From Hydrangea macrophylla (Eukaryota > Streptophyta > Magnoliopsida > Cornales > Hydrangeaceae), in contig CM066991.1 in NCBI GenBank assembly GCA_033977485.1, forward strand, positions 53,608,850 to 53,672,849: DNA of 64,000 bases, read 5' to 3'. Below, piece by piece: positions 44,496 through 57,597 of the stretch. The notes beneath the pieces were generated by a model. The model was given only the letters and a program-made list of their open reading frames with translations, was not told the DNA's origin and searched no databases. Each line of letters opens with the position of its first letter. The stretch's first letter is position 1. The position numbers and the translations under genes were made by a program.

Positions 44496-47424
44496 AGCTG
44501 GTACTCGGGCGGCGAGCCGGCACTTAGAGGCCACTTTGAGTGCGGTGCTGCATGAAATTTTGAGAAATAAGATTGCCTCTACAATTTTTTGGACCTCTAG
44601 AATATCCCAAACGACCTCCTTTCTTGAGGATGCATTTTACACCCTTAAGTCATCTTTAACATGATAAGTTCATCTTGAAAAGACAAGGATATCCTTCACT
44701 AGGGATTTTTTTTCTATAAATATTGACTCTCTCCCAAGGGAAAAAAGGTTGGTTAATTTTGGTCAAAATTTTGGAGAATTGAGAGAAGATTTAAGAGAAG
44801 GAGAGATACAACTTGAATTTATTTTTAGAGAAACTCAGCCTTTGAGGATCTAAGATTAATAAATTAAAGAATTTTGAGAGATCAAAAGAAAGAAAAGAAA
44901 AAATAAAGAAGAAAAAGCTTGAAGATGAGAAGTGAAGAGAACTTGAAGATTGATCCAATTCAATCCAGATTCTTGTGAATCTGAGTATTCCCAAAGGTAA
45001 TTCTCTCATTTAGTGTAATCTATTTGCATAATTCAACAAAAATTCATAGATTCAACTAGGCTTTTTACTCATTTTCAAAAAGACTTTTCTCTATCCCCTT
45101 CTTGACACACCGCTTGAATTATAGTTGAATTGGTATTGAATTGTCATTGATTTGGATCTAGATAATCACTTGATATATATATATATAAAACATGTCCTCA
45201 ATCAAAATTTAGTCATGGATCATTCAAATCAGCATAGATTTTATCTCTTCTCTCTCATGTTCTTCTCTTGAATTCTATAGAATCTTGTATAGTCTACTTT
45301 GAACTTCTTGAGATTAGATCCTCTAATTCTCTGTAACTTTATGATTATGAGAGGATTATAGTTGATCTAGATCATACCTATGAATGTTTGATGGATGTAA
45401 GTCTATTCTCATGACTTTGGTCCATTCTTTTGAAATTTCATAAAACTCTCCATGATTCATTGGTTTCCATGAAAATCAAGTCTCAATCCTCAAGGATCAT
45501 CAATTTGGGATAGGGATTTGGTGTAGATTTTAGTTGTTCATGTGATTTGTTATTAGATTCAAGAGAATTCAAGTGGGTATGTCTATTCCCATAGGTTTGA
45601 GTAAGTCCTTAGAACTTATCTCTAGATTCTCTCATGAGATCTATGATTATAACATCTTCATGGCTAAATCCATGGAATCCTCATGATAAGTGGGTATCTT
45701 TTGTGTTGATTATGGTTACACTAAGCCTAAATTCTCTATAGAATTTTAGATTTAGCTTGATTTTGGGTTATGAACATCAATTCATCAATGGTGTAGTGAT
45801 TTCAATGACGATTTATGATCAAGGATTTTTAATTAAATCATGATCCATTGCATTTGAATGAGACCAATTGAAATGTGTTCCTAATTCATAGATCTACTAC
45901 AACAATTCTTGTTTTACCTTATTTCTTGGTTAAAATGATTTGATCTTGGATTAGTAGACTAGTCAATCTTTATCCAGAATTCCAGAATAGTGAATCTATT
46001 TTAAAATATTTGAATCAGAGCCTTGATTGAATTATTTAGGCTTCAAATAATTTTTCCTATGAAGTTTAATAAGTTATTGAGATCCAACAAGAAAATTTGG
46101 GAGGTTTGTGATTAATTATCTATTTTAAATAAATTATACAAGATCTCTGGATAGAAAGTTGATAAATTCTGAGTGATGTCTGGTCTTGGTCCAATTCCCA
46201 GAGATTGAACCATTTGATCCTTGATTTTCTTTTTGGATTACATACTAGACTTACAGAGGCACACCATAATAAAAAATCACTAAGATCAAACCATGGGAAC
46301 CATGAGTTTTCTATTTTTGAATGAGTAGTTTCTTCTCAGTAAATTTTGAATTCGTGTGGCAGATTTGATGAATCTTGCTAATTTGAATCCAAATGATCTT
46401 TTAAGGCCTTAAGATTCGGAACATGTATTGATTATGAATAATTGAACCTAAATCCAGAGATTGGATGATCCAAATCAAGTAATTCATGCCTTGTTCACTT
46501 TCATGTATCCATTATTATCATACTTACAAATAATGTTTGTGTTTTAGGATTAGGTTATGAAGATAGGTTGTAGTTGTTTGCTACTTTAAGTTGAGAATTC
46601 TTTCAATCATGGAGAAACCATACTACCTTATGTTAATGTTACATTGGCTCTAGGTTAAGGTCTCTTGGGACCTTCCCGTTGAGACTTGTATGTCCCTATA
46701 AATAGTGTGATTCCCTATGATAGGAGTGAATTTGAACTTTTGATGATGTTCCCCTTCTAGCTAGATTTAGGAAGATCCTTATTGTTTATGTACATGCATG
46801 TGGACTAACCATTATTTTGTAATACTACCAAGGTATGATCCCTCATATTCCCTCCTATTTACTTAGTCTTAGCTGAAATATCGATTTTACAACTTCATGT
46901 GTGACACTTTAGATTAGGTTGATGCCTTATATGTTTATGTGATTTAGAGACCTTTTCTCAGAGTTTTCTATTGTATGCTTGCATTGCACGTTTCCCTATC
47001 ATAGCTGGATCTTGGTGAGCTTTCTCATTACTTTTGCATTGCATGTTGTGTGCTATTTGAAATTACTTGGTTATGGATTCCTTTTATCATTATCAATCTT
47101 ACACCCTTTCGAATTGCTTGTGCTATGTATATCTATATCTATGTATTGATCGAGACACACATAAACTTTTGAATTAAATAAAAGGATGGTGACTAGAGGC
47201 CTATCTATGATTGGATGAGAGGGGGTGCTTTAGTCTTATCGGGCTCCTTCTCTCGTCATTCCGTAATCCCCGTACTAAAAAATCTCTGGTTTCCAAAAGA
47301 ATAGTGACTTTTAAAATGGTTTCTTAATTTACTTCCTTAAAATTAAGTGGCGACTCTTTCTTTGATTAAATTGATTTGAAATACAGAGGAAAAAGCGCAA
47401 AAGCTGTGGATGATGTCCACAATC

Positions 47425-47445
47425 TGGTGACTCTGCTGGGGATCG
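47425..47445 (+). other. G: primer-binding site, Ogre/Tat type
   Basis: TGGTGACTCTGCTGGGGATCG begins three bases after the LTR end at 47421. The TGGYGACTCYGCTGGGGA form is the PBS used by Ogre/Tat gypsy elements, reported as matching tRNA-Arg. This is from memory of the family; I did not compare it with a tRNA. Confidence 0.8.
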
Positions 47446-48709
47446 AACCTAGAATATCTAGTTTCGTAGACCAGATTTTATTTTGGGTTCATTTGAGGAT
47501 TAGACTTGAAGGCATCCTTTTATTCAATTTATTTGATTTATATGTTTCTATTTACATATCACTTGCATATCCTATCTATCGATTGCACGGAGCCACTGCC
47601 TTGGAGACTCGGAGTAACCCGGTCAGTTAAGTAGCCACAGAGTCGTATGATCACCTTGATCTTGTTCCATGTGTTGGTATATCAAAAGTCATCTACATGC
47701 CTTTCCAACCCTTTTGGAATGTATAATGGATGCTCATCAAGGGACCCAGATTTGAAATTAAAACCCAGCCTTTTGCATGATAGTTTTCATAGAACTTTTC
47801 CAAAATTAGTATTCTATTCTTAGTTAGGAACTATGTGATGTAACAGTTGGATGCCCATAAGGGATTATTTGAGATGATTTAGTTGCTTTCTTAACATAGG
47901 ATGTGTAACTTTCTAATCACTTTCTAGCAATTCCCCTTCATGTCCCATGATATTTGGGAACATACCAAATCTTGATTATAAGATTACATTTCTTATATTC
48001 CATTAGCTAAGTATCATTGACCTTGTATGTATCCAAATTCATGAAAAGTGCGATGATTATCTGATCTTGTTATCCTATTACCCGTGAGTCCAAAATTCAC
48101 CATTTATGACTGAAGAAATTTGAATTTTGAAATGTTTTGAAATGTTTCAAAGGAAAAGGTCCAAGGTCTACCTTTTAATCAAGCAAAGTTAAAACTCAAT
48201 CATCATTTTGAAAAAGTATTTTTGCATCCCTAGTTTTTCAAAATTCCAGAATGCTTGGAAAATTCTTTCCATTTTAGAAAAGATATCAAGACTGGTTTTC
48301 AAAAGTAAATTTTGAAAATTTTCAAAAAGCATCTAAAAATTCGAAAAGGTGACAAGGATCACAATGAAAGGAGAAATTAGCGCACTTGACATGGATGAGG
48401 ATACTAGGTGTTTACGTGCTATTTGTTAGATTTAGGATTTTTCTTTTTCTTTGGCATATAGAGTAGTTGAATTCACGTGCATTGTCAGCCGAATGACATA
48501 TGTGCGGTTCACGACATCAAAAGAAAATTTTCTCAAAATAAAATCTCGTCACAAAAGAAAAAGAGTCATTATACATCAAACTTTTGAAAATAAAACATTG
48601 ACAAAATAAAATTATGATTGAAGGCAAGATATCATTAAACACCATAACAGTTTGAGTTACAGATTCAGGTGCAAGGTTTGTAAGAAGAGAAGTGGAGACA
48701 AAAAGGAAA
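47446..48709 (+). other. G: leader, no gene seen
   Basis: 1.26 kb between PBS and gag. Ogre elements may have an extra ORF here, but I see no long frame. AAAATTTTCAAAA-type AT-rich motifs dominate 48110-48350. Confidence 0.5.
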
Positions 48710-49740
48710 ATGGGTAAGGAACAGAATGCTATAGAAAGGGCACAAATAAATGAGAGAATGGACCAGATGATGACTATGTTGGAAACTTTGGCCTACCAGA
48801 GGCTTGCGGTTGATCCACCGATAGTTAATCCTCCTCCACCTATGAATTGAGTTGGAAAAAATGACTGGTATGAAGATCTGGAACCACCTAGAGTTGAAGT
48901 GCCTAGGGCAGAGAGAGAGAGAGAGAGAAAATTGATAAAGCTAAGAAAGAGCATATTGAGATGAAGGAGAAGGTCGAGAAGCTAGAGAAAGTTGTTCGTA
49001 AGTCCAATGGGGTTGATAGTTACCTGCTAGAGCTAGAGGGATTATTTGAGAGAGCTCAAGAGAAGTTGCCACGCCCAAATTTGATAAGTTTGATGATTTT
49101 GGCAATCCCAGGAACCATGTGAGGATGTGTATCGGAGCCTTTCAGTTGAGTGGTTTGAGTCCCGCCATGATGGCCATACTATTTCAACAAACTCTGACTA
49201 GGGCAACCTTGTCCTGGTATTTCACTTTGGAGCCTAGCAAAACTCACATATGGAAAGAAGTCATGAAAAAATTTGTCACACAGTATGAGTACAATCAAGA
49301 GTTTGACGTAACCGTGAGGGACCTAGAAACAACCAGGCAAGAAAATAAGGAATCATTCGCTGAGTTTTTGGCCCGTTGGAGGAAGAAGGCTGCAAAGATG
49401 ACCCAGTGACTATCCGAGACAGACCAAATCCAAATTATGGTAAAAAACCTGTAGGGTGTCTACCAAGAGAAGCTCATGTATCAGTGCATTCATTCGTTCA
49501 CAAAGTTGTTTGAGATAAGAACCAGAATCGAGGACGCGATCAAGGAGGGCAAGATTAAGAGAGAAGATTCACATGGGAACTGGTCTCGAAGGCCTTTCTA
49601 TGGGGGGGGTGGGGGGGGGGGGTGGGGTGGGGCACAGGAAACCAAGTGGTAACCAATGTTAATGAATTAAGCCAGCTAGAAGAAAGGCAACATTCGTCAA
49701 GAAGGGGAACCACGCCAAGACCCAAGTTGGAAGGAAAAGC
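48710..49740 (+). pseudogene. gag: G: gag of a Tat/Ogre-like element (truncated)
   Basis: ATG at 48710 opens MGKEQNAIERAQINERMDQM, ending at a stop near 48848. Coiled-coil-like Glu/Lys-rich sequence continues in broken frames to 49080. The gag domain is clear at 49119-49409: FQLSGLSPAMMAILFQQTL, TLSWYFTLEPSK, FVTQYEYNQEFDVTVRDLE and ESFAEFLARWRKKAA. The frame continues past a stop (YQCIHSFTKLFEIRTRIEDA) into a Gly run. Sequence is lost after about 49740, where the H LTR begins. Protease and RT of G are not in the window. Confidence 0.75.
49602..49632 (+). repeat. G-rich tract (possible G-quadruplex)
   Basis: 31 bases of almost only G with four T interruptions, inside the G gag, translating to Gly with a few Val/Trp. 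It could fold as a G-quadruplex, or mark slippage or an assembly error. Confidence 0.7.
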
Positions 49741-49744
49741 CCAT

Positions 49745-50115
49745 TGACAAGTAATGAATATTGCAAATTCATGTTTCAATATAATAGATATAGTGTTCAT
49801 TTAATCCCCAAATCCCTAGATTTACATGCATTTTGGAATTAATATGATCTAATGATGATATCACTTAAACGTGTGAAATCATGTGCTTTTAAATGTTTTA
49901 TATGCTTAGGTGAAAATCAAGTTAAAATAATACAATAAAATGAAGGAAAGAAGCAGTGAGCACATGAGATTGTCTCCCATGTGCCTATTGTAATTTACGT
50001 AGTCCCCAACTACCATTCTCAAAAAAAAAAAAAAGAAACAAAACCAAATGTGAAAGGCAATTAGTGCCTTGATAGCAACGTTTATGCTTATATATGTAAC
50101 TTTAAGAAAATGTTC

Positions 50116-50162
<47 letters not shown>

Positions 50163-52236
50163 TGCAGATTGATTTACGCAAGTCTAACAAAAGAAGAAAA
50201 ATTGGGCAAGGGTTGGAAAAAATGAACCAAGAATCACTCTCAAGCTCCAGGGATTGCTCTGTTCAAGTGGTGAATACAATGACGATTCTTCATCGATCTT
50301 TGTCTATAAATAAACATCCACTGAAAAAGGAGACAGAGAGACACACATGACATAGCCAAAAATAGAGACAAAACCATAGGAACATTTCCATAGCAAAAGT
50401 TACCATATAGAAATTCAAGCTTTTCTTTGTTTTTTCTAGTTCTAAAAGTTGCAAAGATTTTCTTTTCTATAATTAATGATTTCATGTTCAAAACTATGTA
50501 ACAAAACTTTTTGCACTGTATTTCACAAATTAGTTCTTAAATCTTTGTTTTCTTCTAGGCCTTTTGCTAATTCGTAGTAGTTAAATATTTCTATTATAAT
50601 TTGGATTTCAAGTCCAAAGTATCTGTAATTATTTTCATCTATTGTATGAAAAATTAATTTTCAGATTTTAGTTTTATTAATGTTTCTAGTATAGTTAGTA
50701 GTTGTAGATATTCCCTAAAATAGTTTGAAATCCCAAATTTCTAGTGTTTGTAACAAATTACATTCACTATCCGACATAATTTCCATTTAAACTCTAGATA
50801 TCTTTGCTACGTAGCTGTTTTAATCACCTATTAGAGCCCCAAGCTTATCCTACCCATATTCTATTCCCAAATTAGATTAGGATTTGGTTTGTATTTGTGT
50901 TCTTTGAGTTCATCTACTATGACCCAGCAAGAATTCAAAATCAAAGGTTTAGTATCTTATTTTTGGTACAATATTTCAATTTAATTATGTTTTATTGGCT
51001 TAGTTGTACTAAACTTTGTTATTTTGCAGATTCTAAGAATTCAATCCCAACTATTATTAAGTGAAGAAAAAGTATATTAATATTAATTTTCACTCTTACC
51101 TTGGTGTTATGACTTTAATCTTAATTGGACAATGATTGTGTACACCTATTTAATCTTTCTTCAAAATTTATTTAGAAGACAAGTTCAATTCCAAAAATGG
51201 TAGGCTGAAACTTTAATTGGAGATATGCAATAAAAACTCAGAAATCACAGCTTTTGTGCACTAATCTTAAATGGGCATATTTATCTAGATGAGTTGTTTT
51301 TCCACTTCTGGCTAAAAATATCTATAGTTTTTGACTATTTAACATATTTATAGACTATGGCTATATAGGACTTTAAAAGATTACGTACTTGAAATAGAAA
51401 TTTAATTATGTGAATTGTCAAACTGTGCCTTTTGTCATAAAAAAAGCCTAGCATTCAAAACAAAATTTTTAATAAAGTTTGTATTTCAAGTATGTGTATA
51501 TATATTTTTATCCATTAATGGATATGCAATCCTGTAGTGGCAGAGTGGTAGGGACTGAGTACCGAATAACCCACGTCCACGGACTTGAGTTCGAACCTGG
51601 CTACTGCCTGATTGCCTCTTTATTTTTCTTTGAACTAAATGACATCGTTTCATATCAAACCTGACACACTTGATATGACTTCAACTGGTATAAGTTTATT
51701 TTCAAATAAAGAATCACTCTGTTTAAAAATGTCAAACCCTTTCAAAAGCACAAAAGTTGTGTGATCTAGTGTTGATTTGCATATTCCCAATTCATTTAAA
51801 TCATTTCTCCCAAGTTAATTAATATTTCCTATTTTTAGATAACTTAGATTAAATATTTGCATTATTTCTATCTTTCGCTATAATAAAATCCAAAAAGTTC
51901 ATTTCATGTGAATCTAGCTTTTATTTCTTTTTCTTCCTTTTCTTACTAGCATCTTAGGTAGTTTATTTTGTACTGGTGAAATCTTTACCGTAAACTACTA
52001 AAAAAATTTGCTTTCAAGTAGTTTTACTCCAAAACTATAAGAACTAGTAGTTTAGGAAAAGTCCCATAAATACATCATCTTTTATTTTCATTTTAGGGAC
52101 AAAGTAGTTACTTCCTATCTTAAAAATATTTTTACCGTTCTCTGTGGATTCGACCTGGTCTGACCATAAATTTATTATTTGTACGATGACCTACACTTGG
52201 GTGTTAATAAGAAAATGCGTTAGTAGGACGTTGCCA
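49745..52236 (+). mobile_element. H: LTR of an Athila-like element (left end approximate)
   Basis: The right end is set by a PBS at 52241. The left end is put at TGACAAGTAATG (49745), where G gag similarity stops; TGTTTCAATATA at 49771 is an alternative. TATA box CTATAAATAAA at 50304-50314 and a (CT)n run at 50113-50160 lie in front of it. The rest is AT-rich and non-coding. It contains a tRNA-like segment at 51533-51632. No second copy is in the window. Confidence 0.55.
51533..51632 (+). mobile_element. Possible tRNA-derived SINE inside the H LTR
   Basis: A pol III A box TGGCAGAGTGG at 51538-51548 matches the TGGCNNAGTGG consensus. A B box AGTTCGAACC at 51588-51597 follows at tRNA-like spacing. 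The 3' side ends in a T-rich tail (TTTATTTTTCTTTG). Flanking TSDs are not evident. It could be a SINE head, a captured tRNA fragment or a conserved part of the LTR family. Confidence 0.45.
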
Positions 52237-52240
52237 AATT

Positions 52241-52260
52241 TTTGGCACCATTGCCGGGGA
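52241..52260 (+). other. H: primer-binding site, Athila type
   Basis: TTTGGCACCATTGCCGGGGA follows the LTR end. This resembles the TGGCGCCGTTGCCGGGGA form known from Athila-type elements. Two CpG-to-CpA/TpG-like changes are visible. Confidence 0.75.
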
Positions 52261-52580
52261 ACGGCTAAAATACAAAAAAATAAATAAATAAAGTTGGGTC
52301 TAAAGCTATTTCTCCCACTATATATATACCTATTCTACCTTATAAAAAATCTAATTTTTTTTTTAAATAATTAATAATAATAAAAGCTATAGATAAATTT
52401 TCCTTTGATAAACATATATATTCATAAGTATGTACGTGTCCATCTTCTAAAAAAAAGACATATATATATATATACAAACCTATCTTCTAAAAATAAATAA
52501 ATAAATAAAAAGCACTTTTTTTTAACTTAGCTATAAATAAAAATACTAATATTTTTAACACTTAGTCTTCTTTTCTTCAT

Positions 52581-54970
52581 ATGTTCTTAGATACTACTGA
52601 AGTATTATATCAAGTACCACATAATTCGAATATTTCTACCGATTCATCTAGTATACAATTTTCTAGAATCATGGCTGAAATTGAAGGTATAGAAGGAATA
52701 GCTGATGACGCTCATAGTGAACATGGGAATAATATACCACAATTTATTTTACCAGAGCGTGAACAATGCTCTTTACGTGATTTTATTTACCCGAAAACGA
52801 AACATTACTCCTTGCATCACACTACCTAGACATACATGAAATTTTCACTTTAGACAAGGCATGATTCCATTCATAACAACTTTCTATAGAATCGGGTCAC
52901 AACATGCTTATTTACATATTCGTGAATTTAAAGAAGATTGTAGTATGTTTTTTTTTTAATCAAAGTTGTCCCCTTGAGATTATCCGTTTCAAGCCTTTTC
53001 CTTTTTCTTTAAATGAGAAAGCTAAACCTTAGCTTTTATCTCTCCATCCTAGATCTATAACTCCATGGCATGATATGAATGAAGCCTTTCTAAAAAAAAT
53101 TTATCCTAAAAATTTTACTAATAGCATGATGCGTCAAATTAAACTTTTTACTCAAAAAAAAAAAAGAAACCATTCTCTGAAGTTTGGGAACGTTTTAAAG
53201 ATCTCATACTAGCTTGTCCATATCATGGATTTGAAAAATGGCGTCTAATTAATTTCTTTTATGAAAGAATCGAACCAAAATCGAAGAAATTAGTTGAAAC
53301 TATGTGTCAAGGAGAATTTTTGAGTAAAACTGCCGACGAAGCTGAATCATACTTTGATTGGCTTAGCGAAATGCTTCCCAGTAGAAAAAAGAAAAAATTG
53401 GTAGGGCAGAAAAGGCTAAAAGCTTATACAATTACAATCAGAAGATGATTTAACACTAAAATATAAAGAATTAGCATGTAAAGTGGAAGCTATAATAGTA
53501 GAAAAAAAATTCACCTAAGAAGAAAAGAGACATTTGTGATAACTGTCATACGTTAGGACATCCTACGAATGAATGTCTTAACAGTTCAAATTGTCAAAAA
53601 AAACTACTCCAGTAGAGATAAATGCTATGAATAATTATAGGGATCCCCCAAACTCCTATGGTAATTCATACCAGTCTAAATTGAGGAATCCTCCAAATCA
53701 TATGTATACCAAAGAGGGTATTTTACAATTTCAACCGCAACAGTATCCTCCTCTAAATAATCAATATTTACCTACTCCACCTCAATTTCAACAAACACAA
53801 AATACATATCCTAATACACAGCAAAATTCTAATGCTTATGTGCCTCCACATAAGAAAGTACAAGAGGAACCTTTATAGTCTATGATGCAACAACTAATAA
53901 AAATCATAGAAAAACTACAAACATCTGTGGATAGGATTAATAATCAACACGATTCTAAAGGAAAAGGAATTTTTCTTGTGAAACCACAACCTAATCTAAT
54001 GGGACAACCACAAGGTGATCCCTCAACTTTTGGTAATAGTCAACATGAACAAGTAAAAGCTATAACTATCTTAATAAGTGGTAAGGCTGTTGGACAAGAA
54101 ATTTCACCTTCTTTAGAAGAAATTTGAGCCTACAAATAAGGATGATAATATACTAGAAATTGAGGAAGAGATAGATGAATATAAAATTGCTAATGAATTG
54201 AAGTTGAAACCATTGAAAAACAAAAATTTCTCAAGAAAATGAAGTATCAGATTCACCAGTGGACAAAGAAATAGAGGAAATCCCTTAATATTCTCCTCCA
54301 ATTCCTTATCCACAAAGTTTGAAAAAAGTACGAAAATACTAAGAATCAAGAATATTTAGAATTATTTAAACAAGTGCATATTAATGTTCCTCTCTTAGAT
54401 GCGATTAATCAAGTACCTGTTTATGCAAAACTTTTAAAAGATTTATGTACTGTTAAACGTAAGCAAAATATAAGAAAGAATGCATATTCCGCTGACTTCA
54501 CTGAAGAAGTTAATTCCATCGTACAACATAATTTACCAACAAAATTTTAAGACCCGGTTACACCAACAATATTGTGTATTATTAGAATTCACAAAATCAA
54601 TCATGCACTCCTTGACTTAGGAGCTAGTGTGAACTTGCTTCCTTATTCTGTTTATTAACAGCTTGGATTAGGTGAGCTAAAGCTTACTTGTATGGTATTA
54701 CAACTTGCTGATAGATTTTGTCATCCTTGATACAGAACCAGTATTAGATACTAATGTACAAATACCAGTCATTTTGGAAGGCCCTTCTTGGCTACCATTG
54801 ATGCCACTATTCGAATCTGTAGTGGTATGATGACTGTAGTATTTGGAAATATAACTTTGAATATTAAATTTTTTTCTAATCCACAACATCAAGAAGAAGA
54901 TGAGAATATTGAAGAAGGCCATGCTATTGGATCTCTATCACGAGAATATTTTAACTTGACTTGTTTCAAT
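52581..54970 (+). pseudogene. gag-pol: H: Athila-like gag and protease
   Basis: Many frameshifts. A leader of about 320 AT-rich bases precedes the first frame (52581-52829). The gag domain spans 52840-53420 in pieces: PFPLNEKAKP-type, SITPWHDMNEAFL, then FSEVWERFKDLILACPYHGF, with the linking residues shifted. A knuckle CDNCHTLGHPTNEC is at about 53533-53574. A Gln/Pro-rich segment (PPQFQQTQNTYPNTQQ) follows at 53591-53878. The protease block LLDLGASVNLLPYSVY is at about 54610-54655 and the downstream ATIDATIRICSG to FGNITLNIKFFSN at 54788-54890. RT is not present because element I interrupts at 54974. Confidence 0.78.
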
Positions 54971-54973
54971 GAT

Positions 54974-57271
54974 TGTAATGTTTTGAATTTTTTTAAGGGT
55001 ATTGTGGTAATTTTAGTGGTCAATGTATGGACCCATTGTGGACTTATACATTTTAATGCCTAGCCTTTGGTCTTGTAGTACCACTTTGGTAATTGTTTTG
55101 GCACATGGGTGTGTATATATATATGTTACATATTTGTATGTGTGTGTGTGTAAGGGAGACAAGAGGGGGCCCACAAGTCACCTCCCCAAACCACTCCCAA
55201 ACCACTCCCAACCACCCCCAACAACTAAAGTCTCCTAGGAAGCTTCCTAGGAAGCTTCCCCCTCTCCTTCTCCCTCCCTTATATATCTCTCCCCCTCATT
55301 TCTTTTCATTATTCTTCTCCTATCTCTATCTCTATCTCTATCTCTATCACCCTCATGTTTGGAAGAGCAAACCCCCATATTTACTTCAACCTTAAACCCT
55401 AATTTTGAGCCTCCATAACTCATTATTGGGAGCAAGCTATTAGTATCAAAAGTGACCCTCTCTACTAGAGCTTCCCATTGGTGTTCTTATTTTCTCCATT
55501 TGTGTTCTCTAGCTCAAGTTATGGCCTAAGGAAAGAGGATGAACTTTCTATTTTCTTGTTCTTGAAGATCTACTACTTGGGCTTTCCCAATCTCTCTTGG
55601 ATTCTCTTTGCTTATACTTGTATTCTCAAGGAGAAGGTAGATTACATTATTTATATACAAATGGTATTATATAGCTAACTTTGACATGTGATTAATTGCT
55701 AGAAATAGAGGTTTTGCGGAGTAAATTATAATTCTTTCCAAATGCGCATGTTCATGTGACTTGCATGTCTAGTTTATGTGACTTGCATGTCTAGTTGTTA
55801 ATTAGTTGCATAGATGCTTAAATGAGATTATGTGCTTATTTACTTAGTTGCTAATTAATAACTAAAATGTTCATATAAATTAAGTCTTGTTGCTAAGTTG
55901 AAAGCATGCTTGTGTGTTATTATTAATCCTCTAAATGGTAGAACTCATGCTTACTTTGATTATTGTCAAAGTCTTAATGTTGCTAATAAATGATGAAATT
56001 TATTGATATCATTCTTGAAATTTGACACATGCATTAGAATCGTAGAATTCACGTGCATTGTTGCCAAGTGGGCACACCTCATAGCATAGCATGATTTGCA
56101 TATGAGAAGTCCCAAAATGGGGATAAAAAGATGTGAAAAATCCGGATGTGGGTTGTGTGTGAGGACAGGGTGGACGTACCTAAGAACGTACCAAACTCCA
56201 ACTTATATTCGACTAGCTATCGGAAAGTTGGTATGCCACATTCCCAGTGGGGGGTGGCTCACAGTCCGGTAACGAGGCGAGTGAACACGTATGCATAGCC
56301 CGAGGGCTCATTAGTTGAAAGGCTTAGGCATCATACATGGCACCACATCTCATTGGTAGTTATGGGATCCATCTTGTATATCTATAATGTTTTCTACTAA
56401 GCCGTCGTGCTTAATGAATCTATAAAAACTCTTTTTCAGGTGGTCTTGATAGGGGCAAGGCCCACGAGTAGCCAGATACCCTAGCCTCATGTTTTTGAAA
56501 GCTCCCCTCGAGAAATTATATTCTTTTGGACTTACTTAGCATAGTTCTTTTACTAAACTTGTAATAGTTGTAATTCGATATCGTTCATGTTAGAATCGAA
56601 TTATGGAACTTACAAGTACTTGGGTTTAAATCCTTCCATCTATGCTAATTTGTAAGCTATGACCTAGCTTGGGCACATGTTAGCCCCTTTATGCGTTTGG
56701 TAATGTTAGTGGAGTCCTTGTATTGGAACTCTTTCATAACTTGTAATATTCTCATTGTTAATATTCATTGTTATGTATCCGGGATCTTTGAATCCCCTAT
56801 AATCTATTTATGCTTTTGAACCATTTTGACATGTCGAAAGACTTGCTGCCTGACTTATAAATTTGGACCTAACTCGAGAACTTTTAAACTCTGATTTGGT
56901 TTATACTAAGCCTATGGCTTGTACGTTGTGGGGAATATATTACTTTTAATTGGTAAGGGACCGTTCGGTCGTAAATTCTCAAACCTTGATTTCATTAAAA
57001 CCTTCAATTAAACTTCTTCTTTTCTTCCACTCTTGACACTTCTTATTTCTATTCTTATAAAAACTTCTTTGAAAACCAGAGTACTGTGGGTCGACCCTAC
57101 TTGACTCGTTTGGTCTCAGCGGGTTGACCTTTGACTTTTCTTTGGAATCCATTAGGATTCTTTTGTAGCTTCCGCACTATTTGGTTGGTTCACGTAGGAC
57201 CTCTTCTTCTCCTTAACCTTTTTCTTTGACTCTTTGGCCCGTCCACATGTCGTGGATTTTGGGGTGTTACA
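54974..57271 (+). repeat. I: 5' LTR
   Basis: 2298 bp, from TGTAATGTTTTG to GGTGTTACA. A TATATAT stretch at 55279-55286 is the likely TATA box. Just upstream, CCTAGGAAGCTTCCTAGG at 55234-55251 is a palindrome, overlapping a second AAGCTT half. A (TATCTC)n run lies at 55318-55348. Frames over this LTR are not conserved coding. Confidence 0.95.
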
Positions 57272-57274
57272 GAT

Positions 57275-57286
57275 TGGTATCAGAGC
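57275..57286 (+). other. I: primer-binding site (tRNA-iMet)
   Basis: TGGTATCAGAGC three bases after the LTR end (57271). Confidence 0.95.
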
Positions 57287-57597
57287 TTAACCGGGTTCGA
57301 ATACTTGGTGCTCTGGGAGTTTATGGGGTTTAACCATGACTTCTTTTAGACGTTCAAAGATTTCAATTATGCTTATTTGAATTTTTTCACACGTATTTTA
57401 AGTTCATGAAGATGAGAGAGCATGCTTAAGTGTTACATGCCTACATAACTGTATGTTTATTTATTTCTACGCTCTTGCTTTTAAATTCGTAGAGATGTGA
57501 CACAAGAATTCGCATAAGGACTTATTGCTTGTCGGATATTGATTTGAATGTTGACAATCTTACTTAATTGAATGTTACTGTCATGCTTTGTTTAGCT

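Larger units (their letters stand above)
26085..47421 (+). mobile_element. G: 5' LTR of a Tat/Ogre-like element, interrupted by copia C
   Basis: LTR parts are 26085-26587 and about 44501-47421, about 3.4 kb in all. The start TATAGACACCCCAATTTTG resembles the TGTAGACACCCC start of Tat-type LTRs. The end GATGATGTCCACA at 47421 is followed by a PBS. A TATA box, CTATAAATAT, lies at 44714-44723. Between 44730 and 47420 I see no gene, only AT-rich LTR sequence with many GATT/AATC motifs. The end at 47421 is well supported; the start at 26085 less so. Confidence 0.65.

Noticed and set aside
26583..44500. Clear TSD for C
   Set aside because: AGCCT and AGCTG agree in only three of five bases, so I do not claim it.
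47376..47630. 84-residue frame across the G PBS
   Set aside because: It spans the LTR-PBS junction and has no similarity to Ogre ORF1 or gag that I can recognise.
51533..51610. Functional tRNA gene
   Set aside because: The boxes fit, but I could not build a full cloverleaf with good acceptor and T stems.
52440..52520. AT and AAAT runs near the H leader as an origin or matrix site
   Set aside because: Simple low-complexity sequence; nothing specific supports a function.
55093..55395. 100-residue frame in the I LTR, also at 62527-62841
   Set aside because: It is repeated because the LTR is repeated; composition is low-complexity and there is no family similarity.
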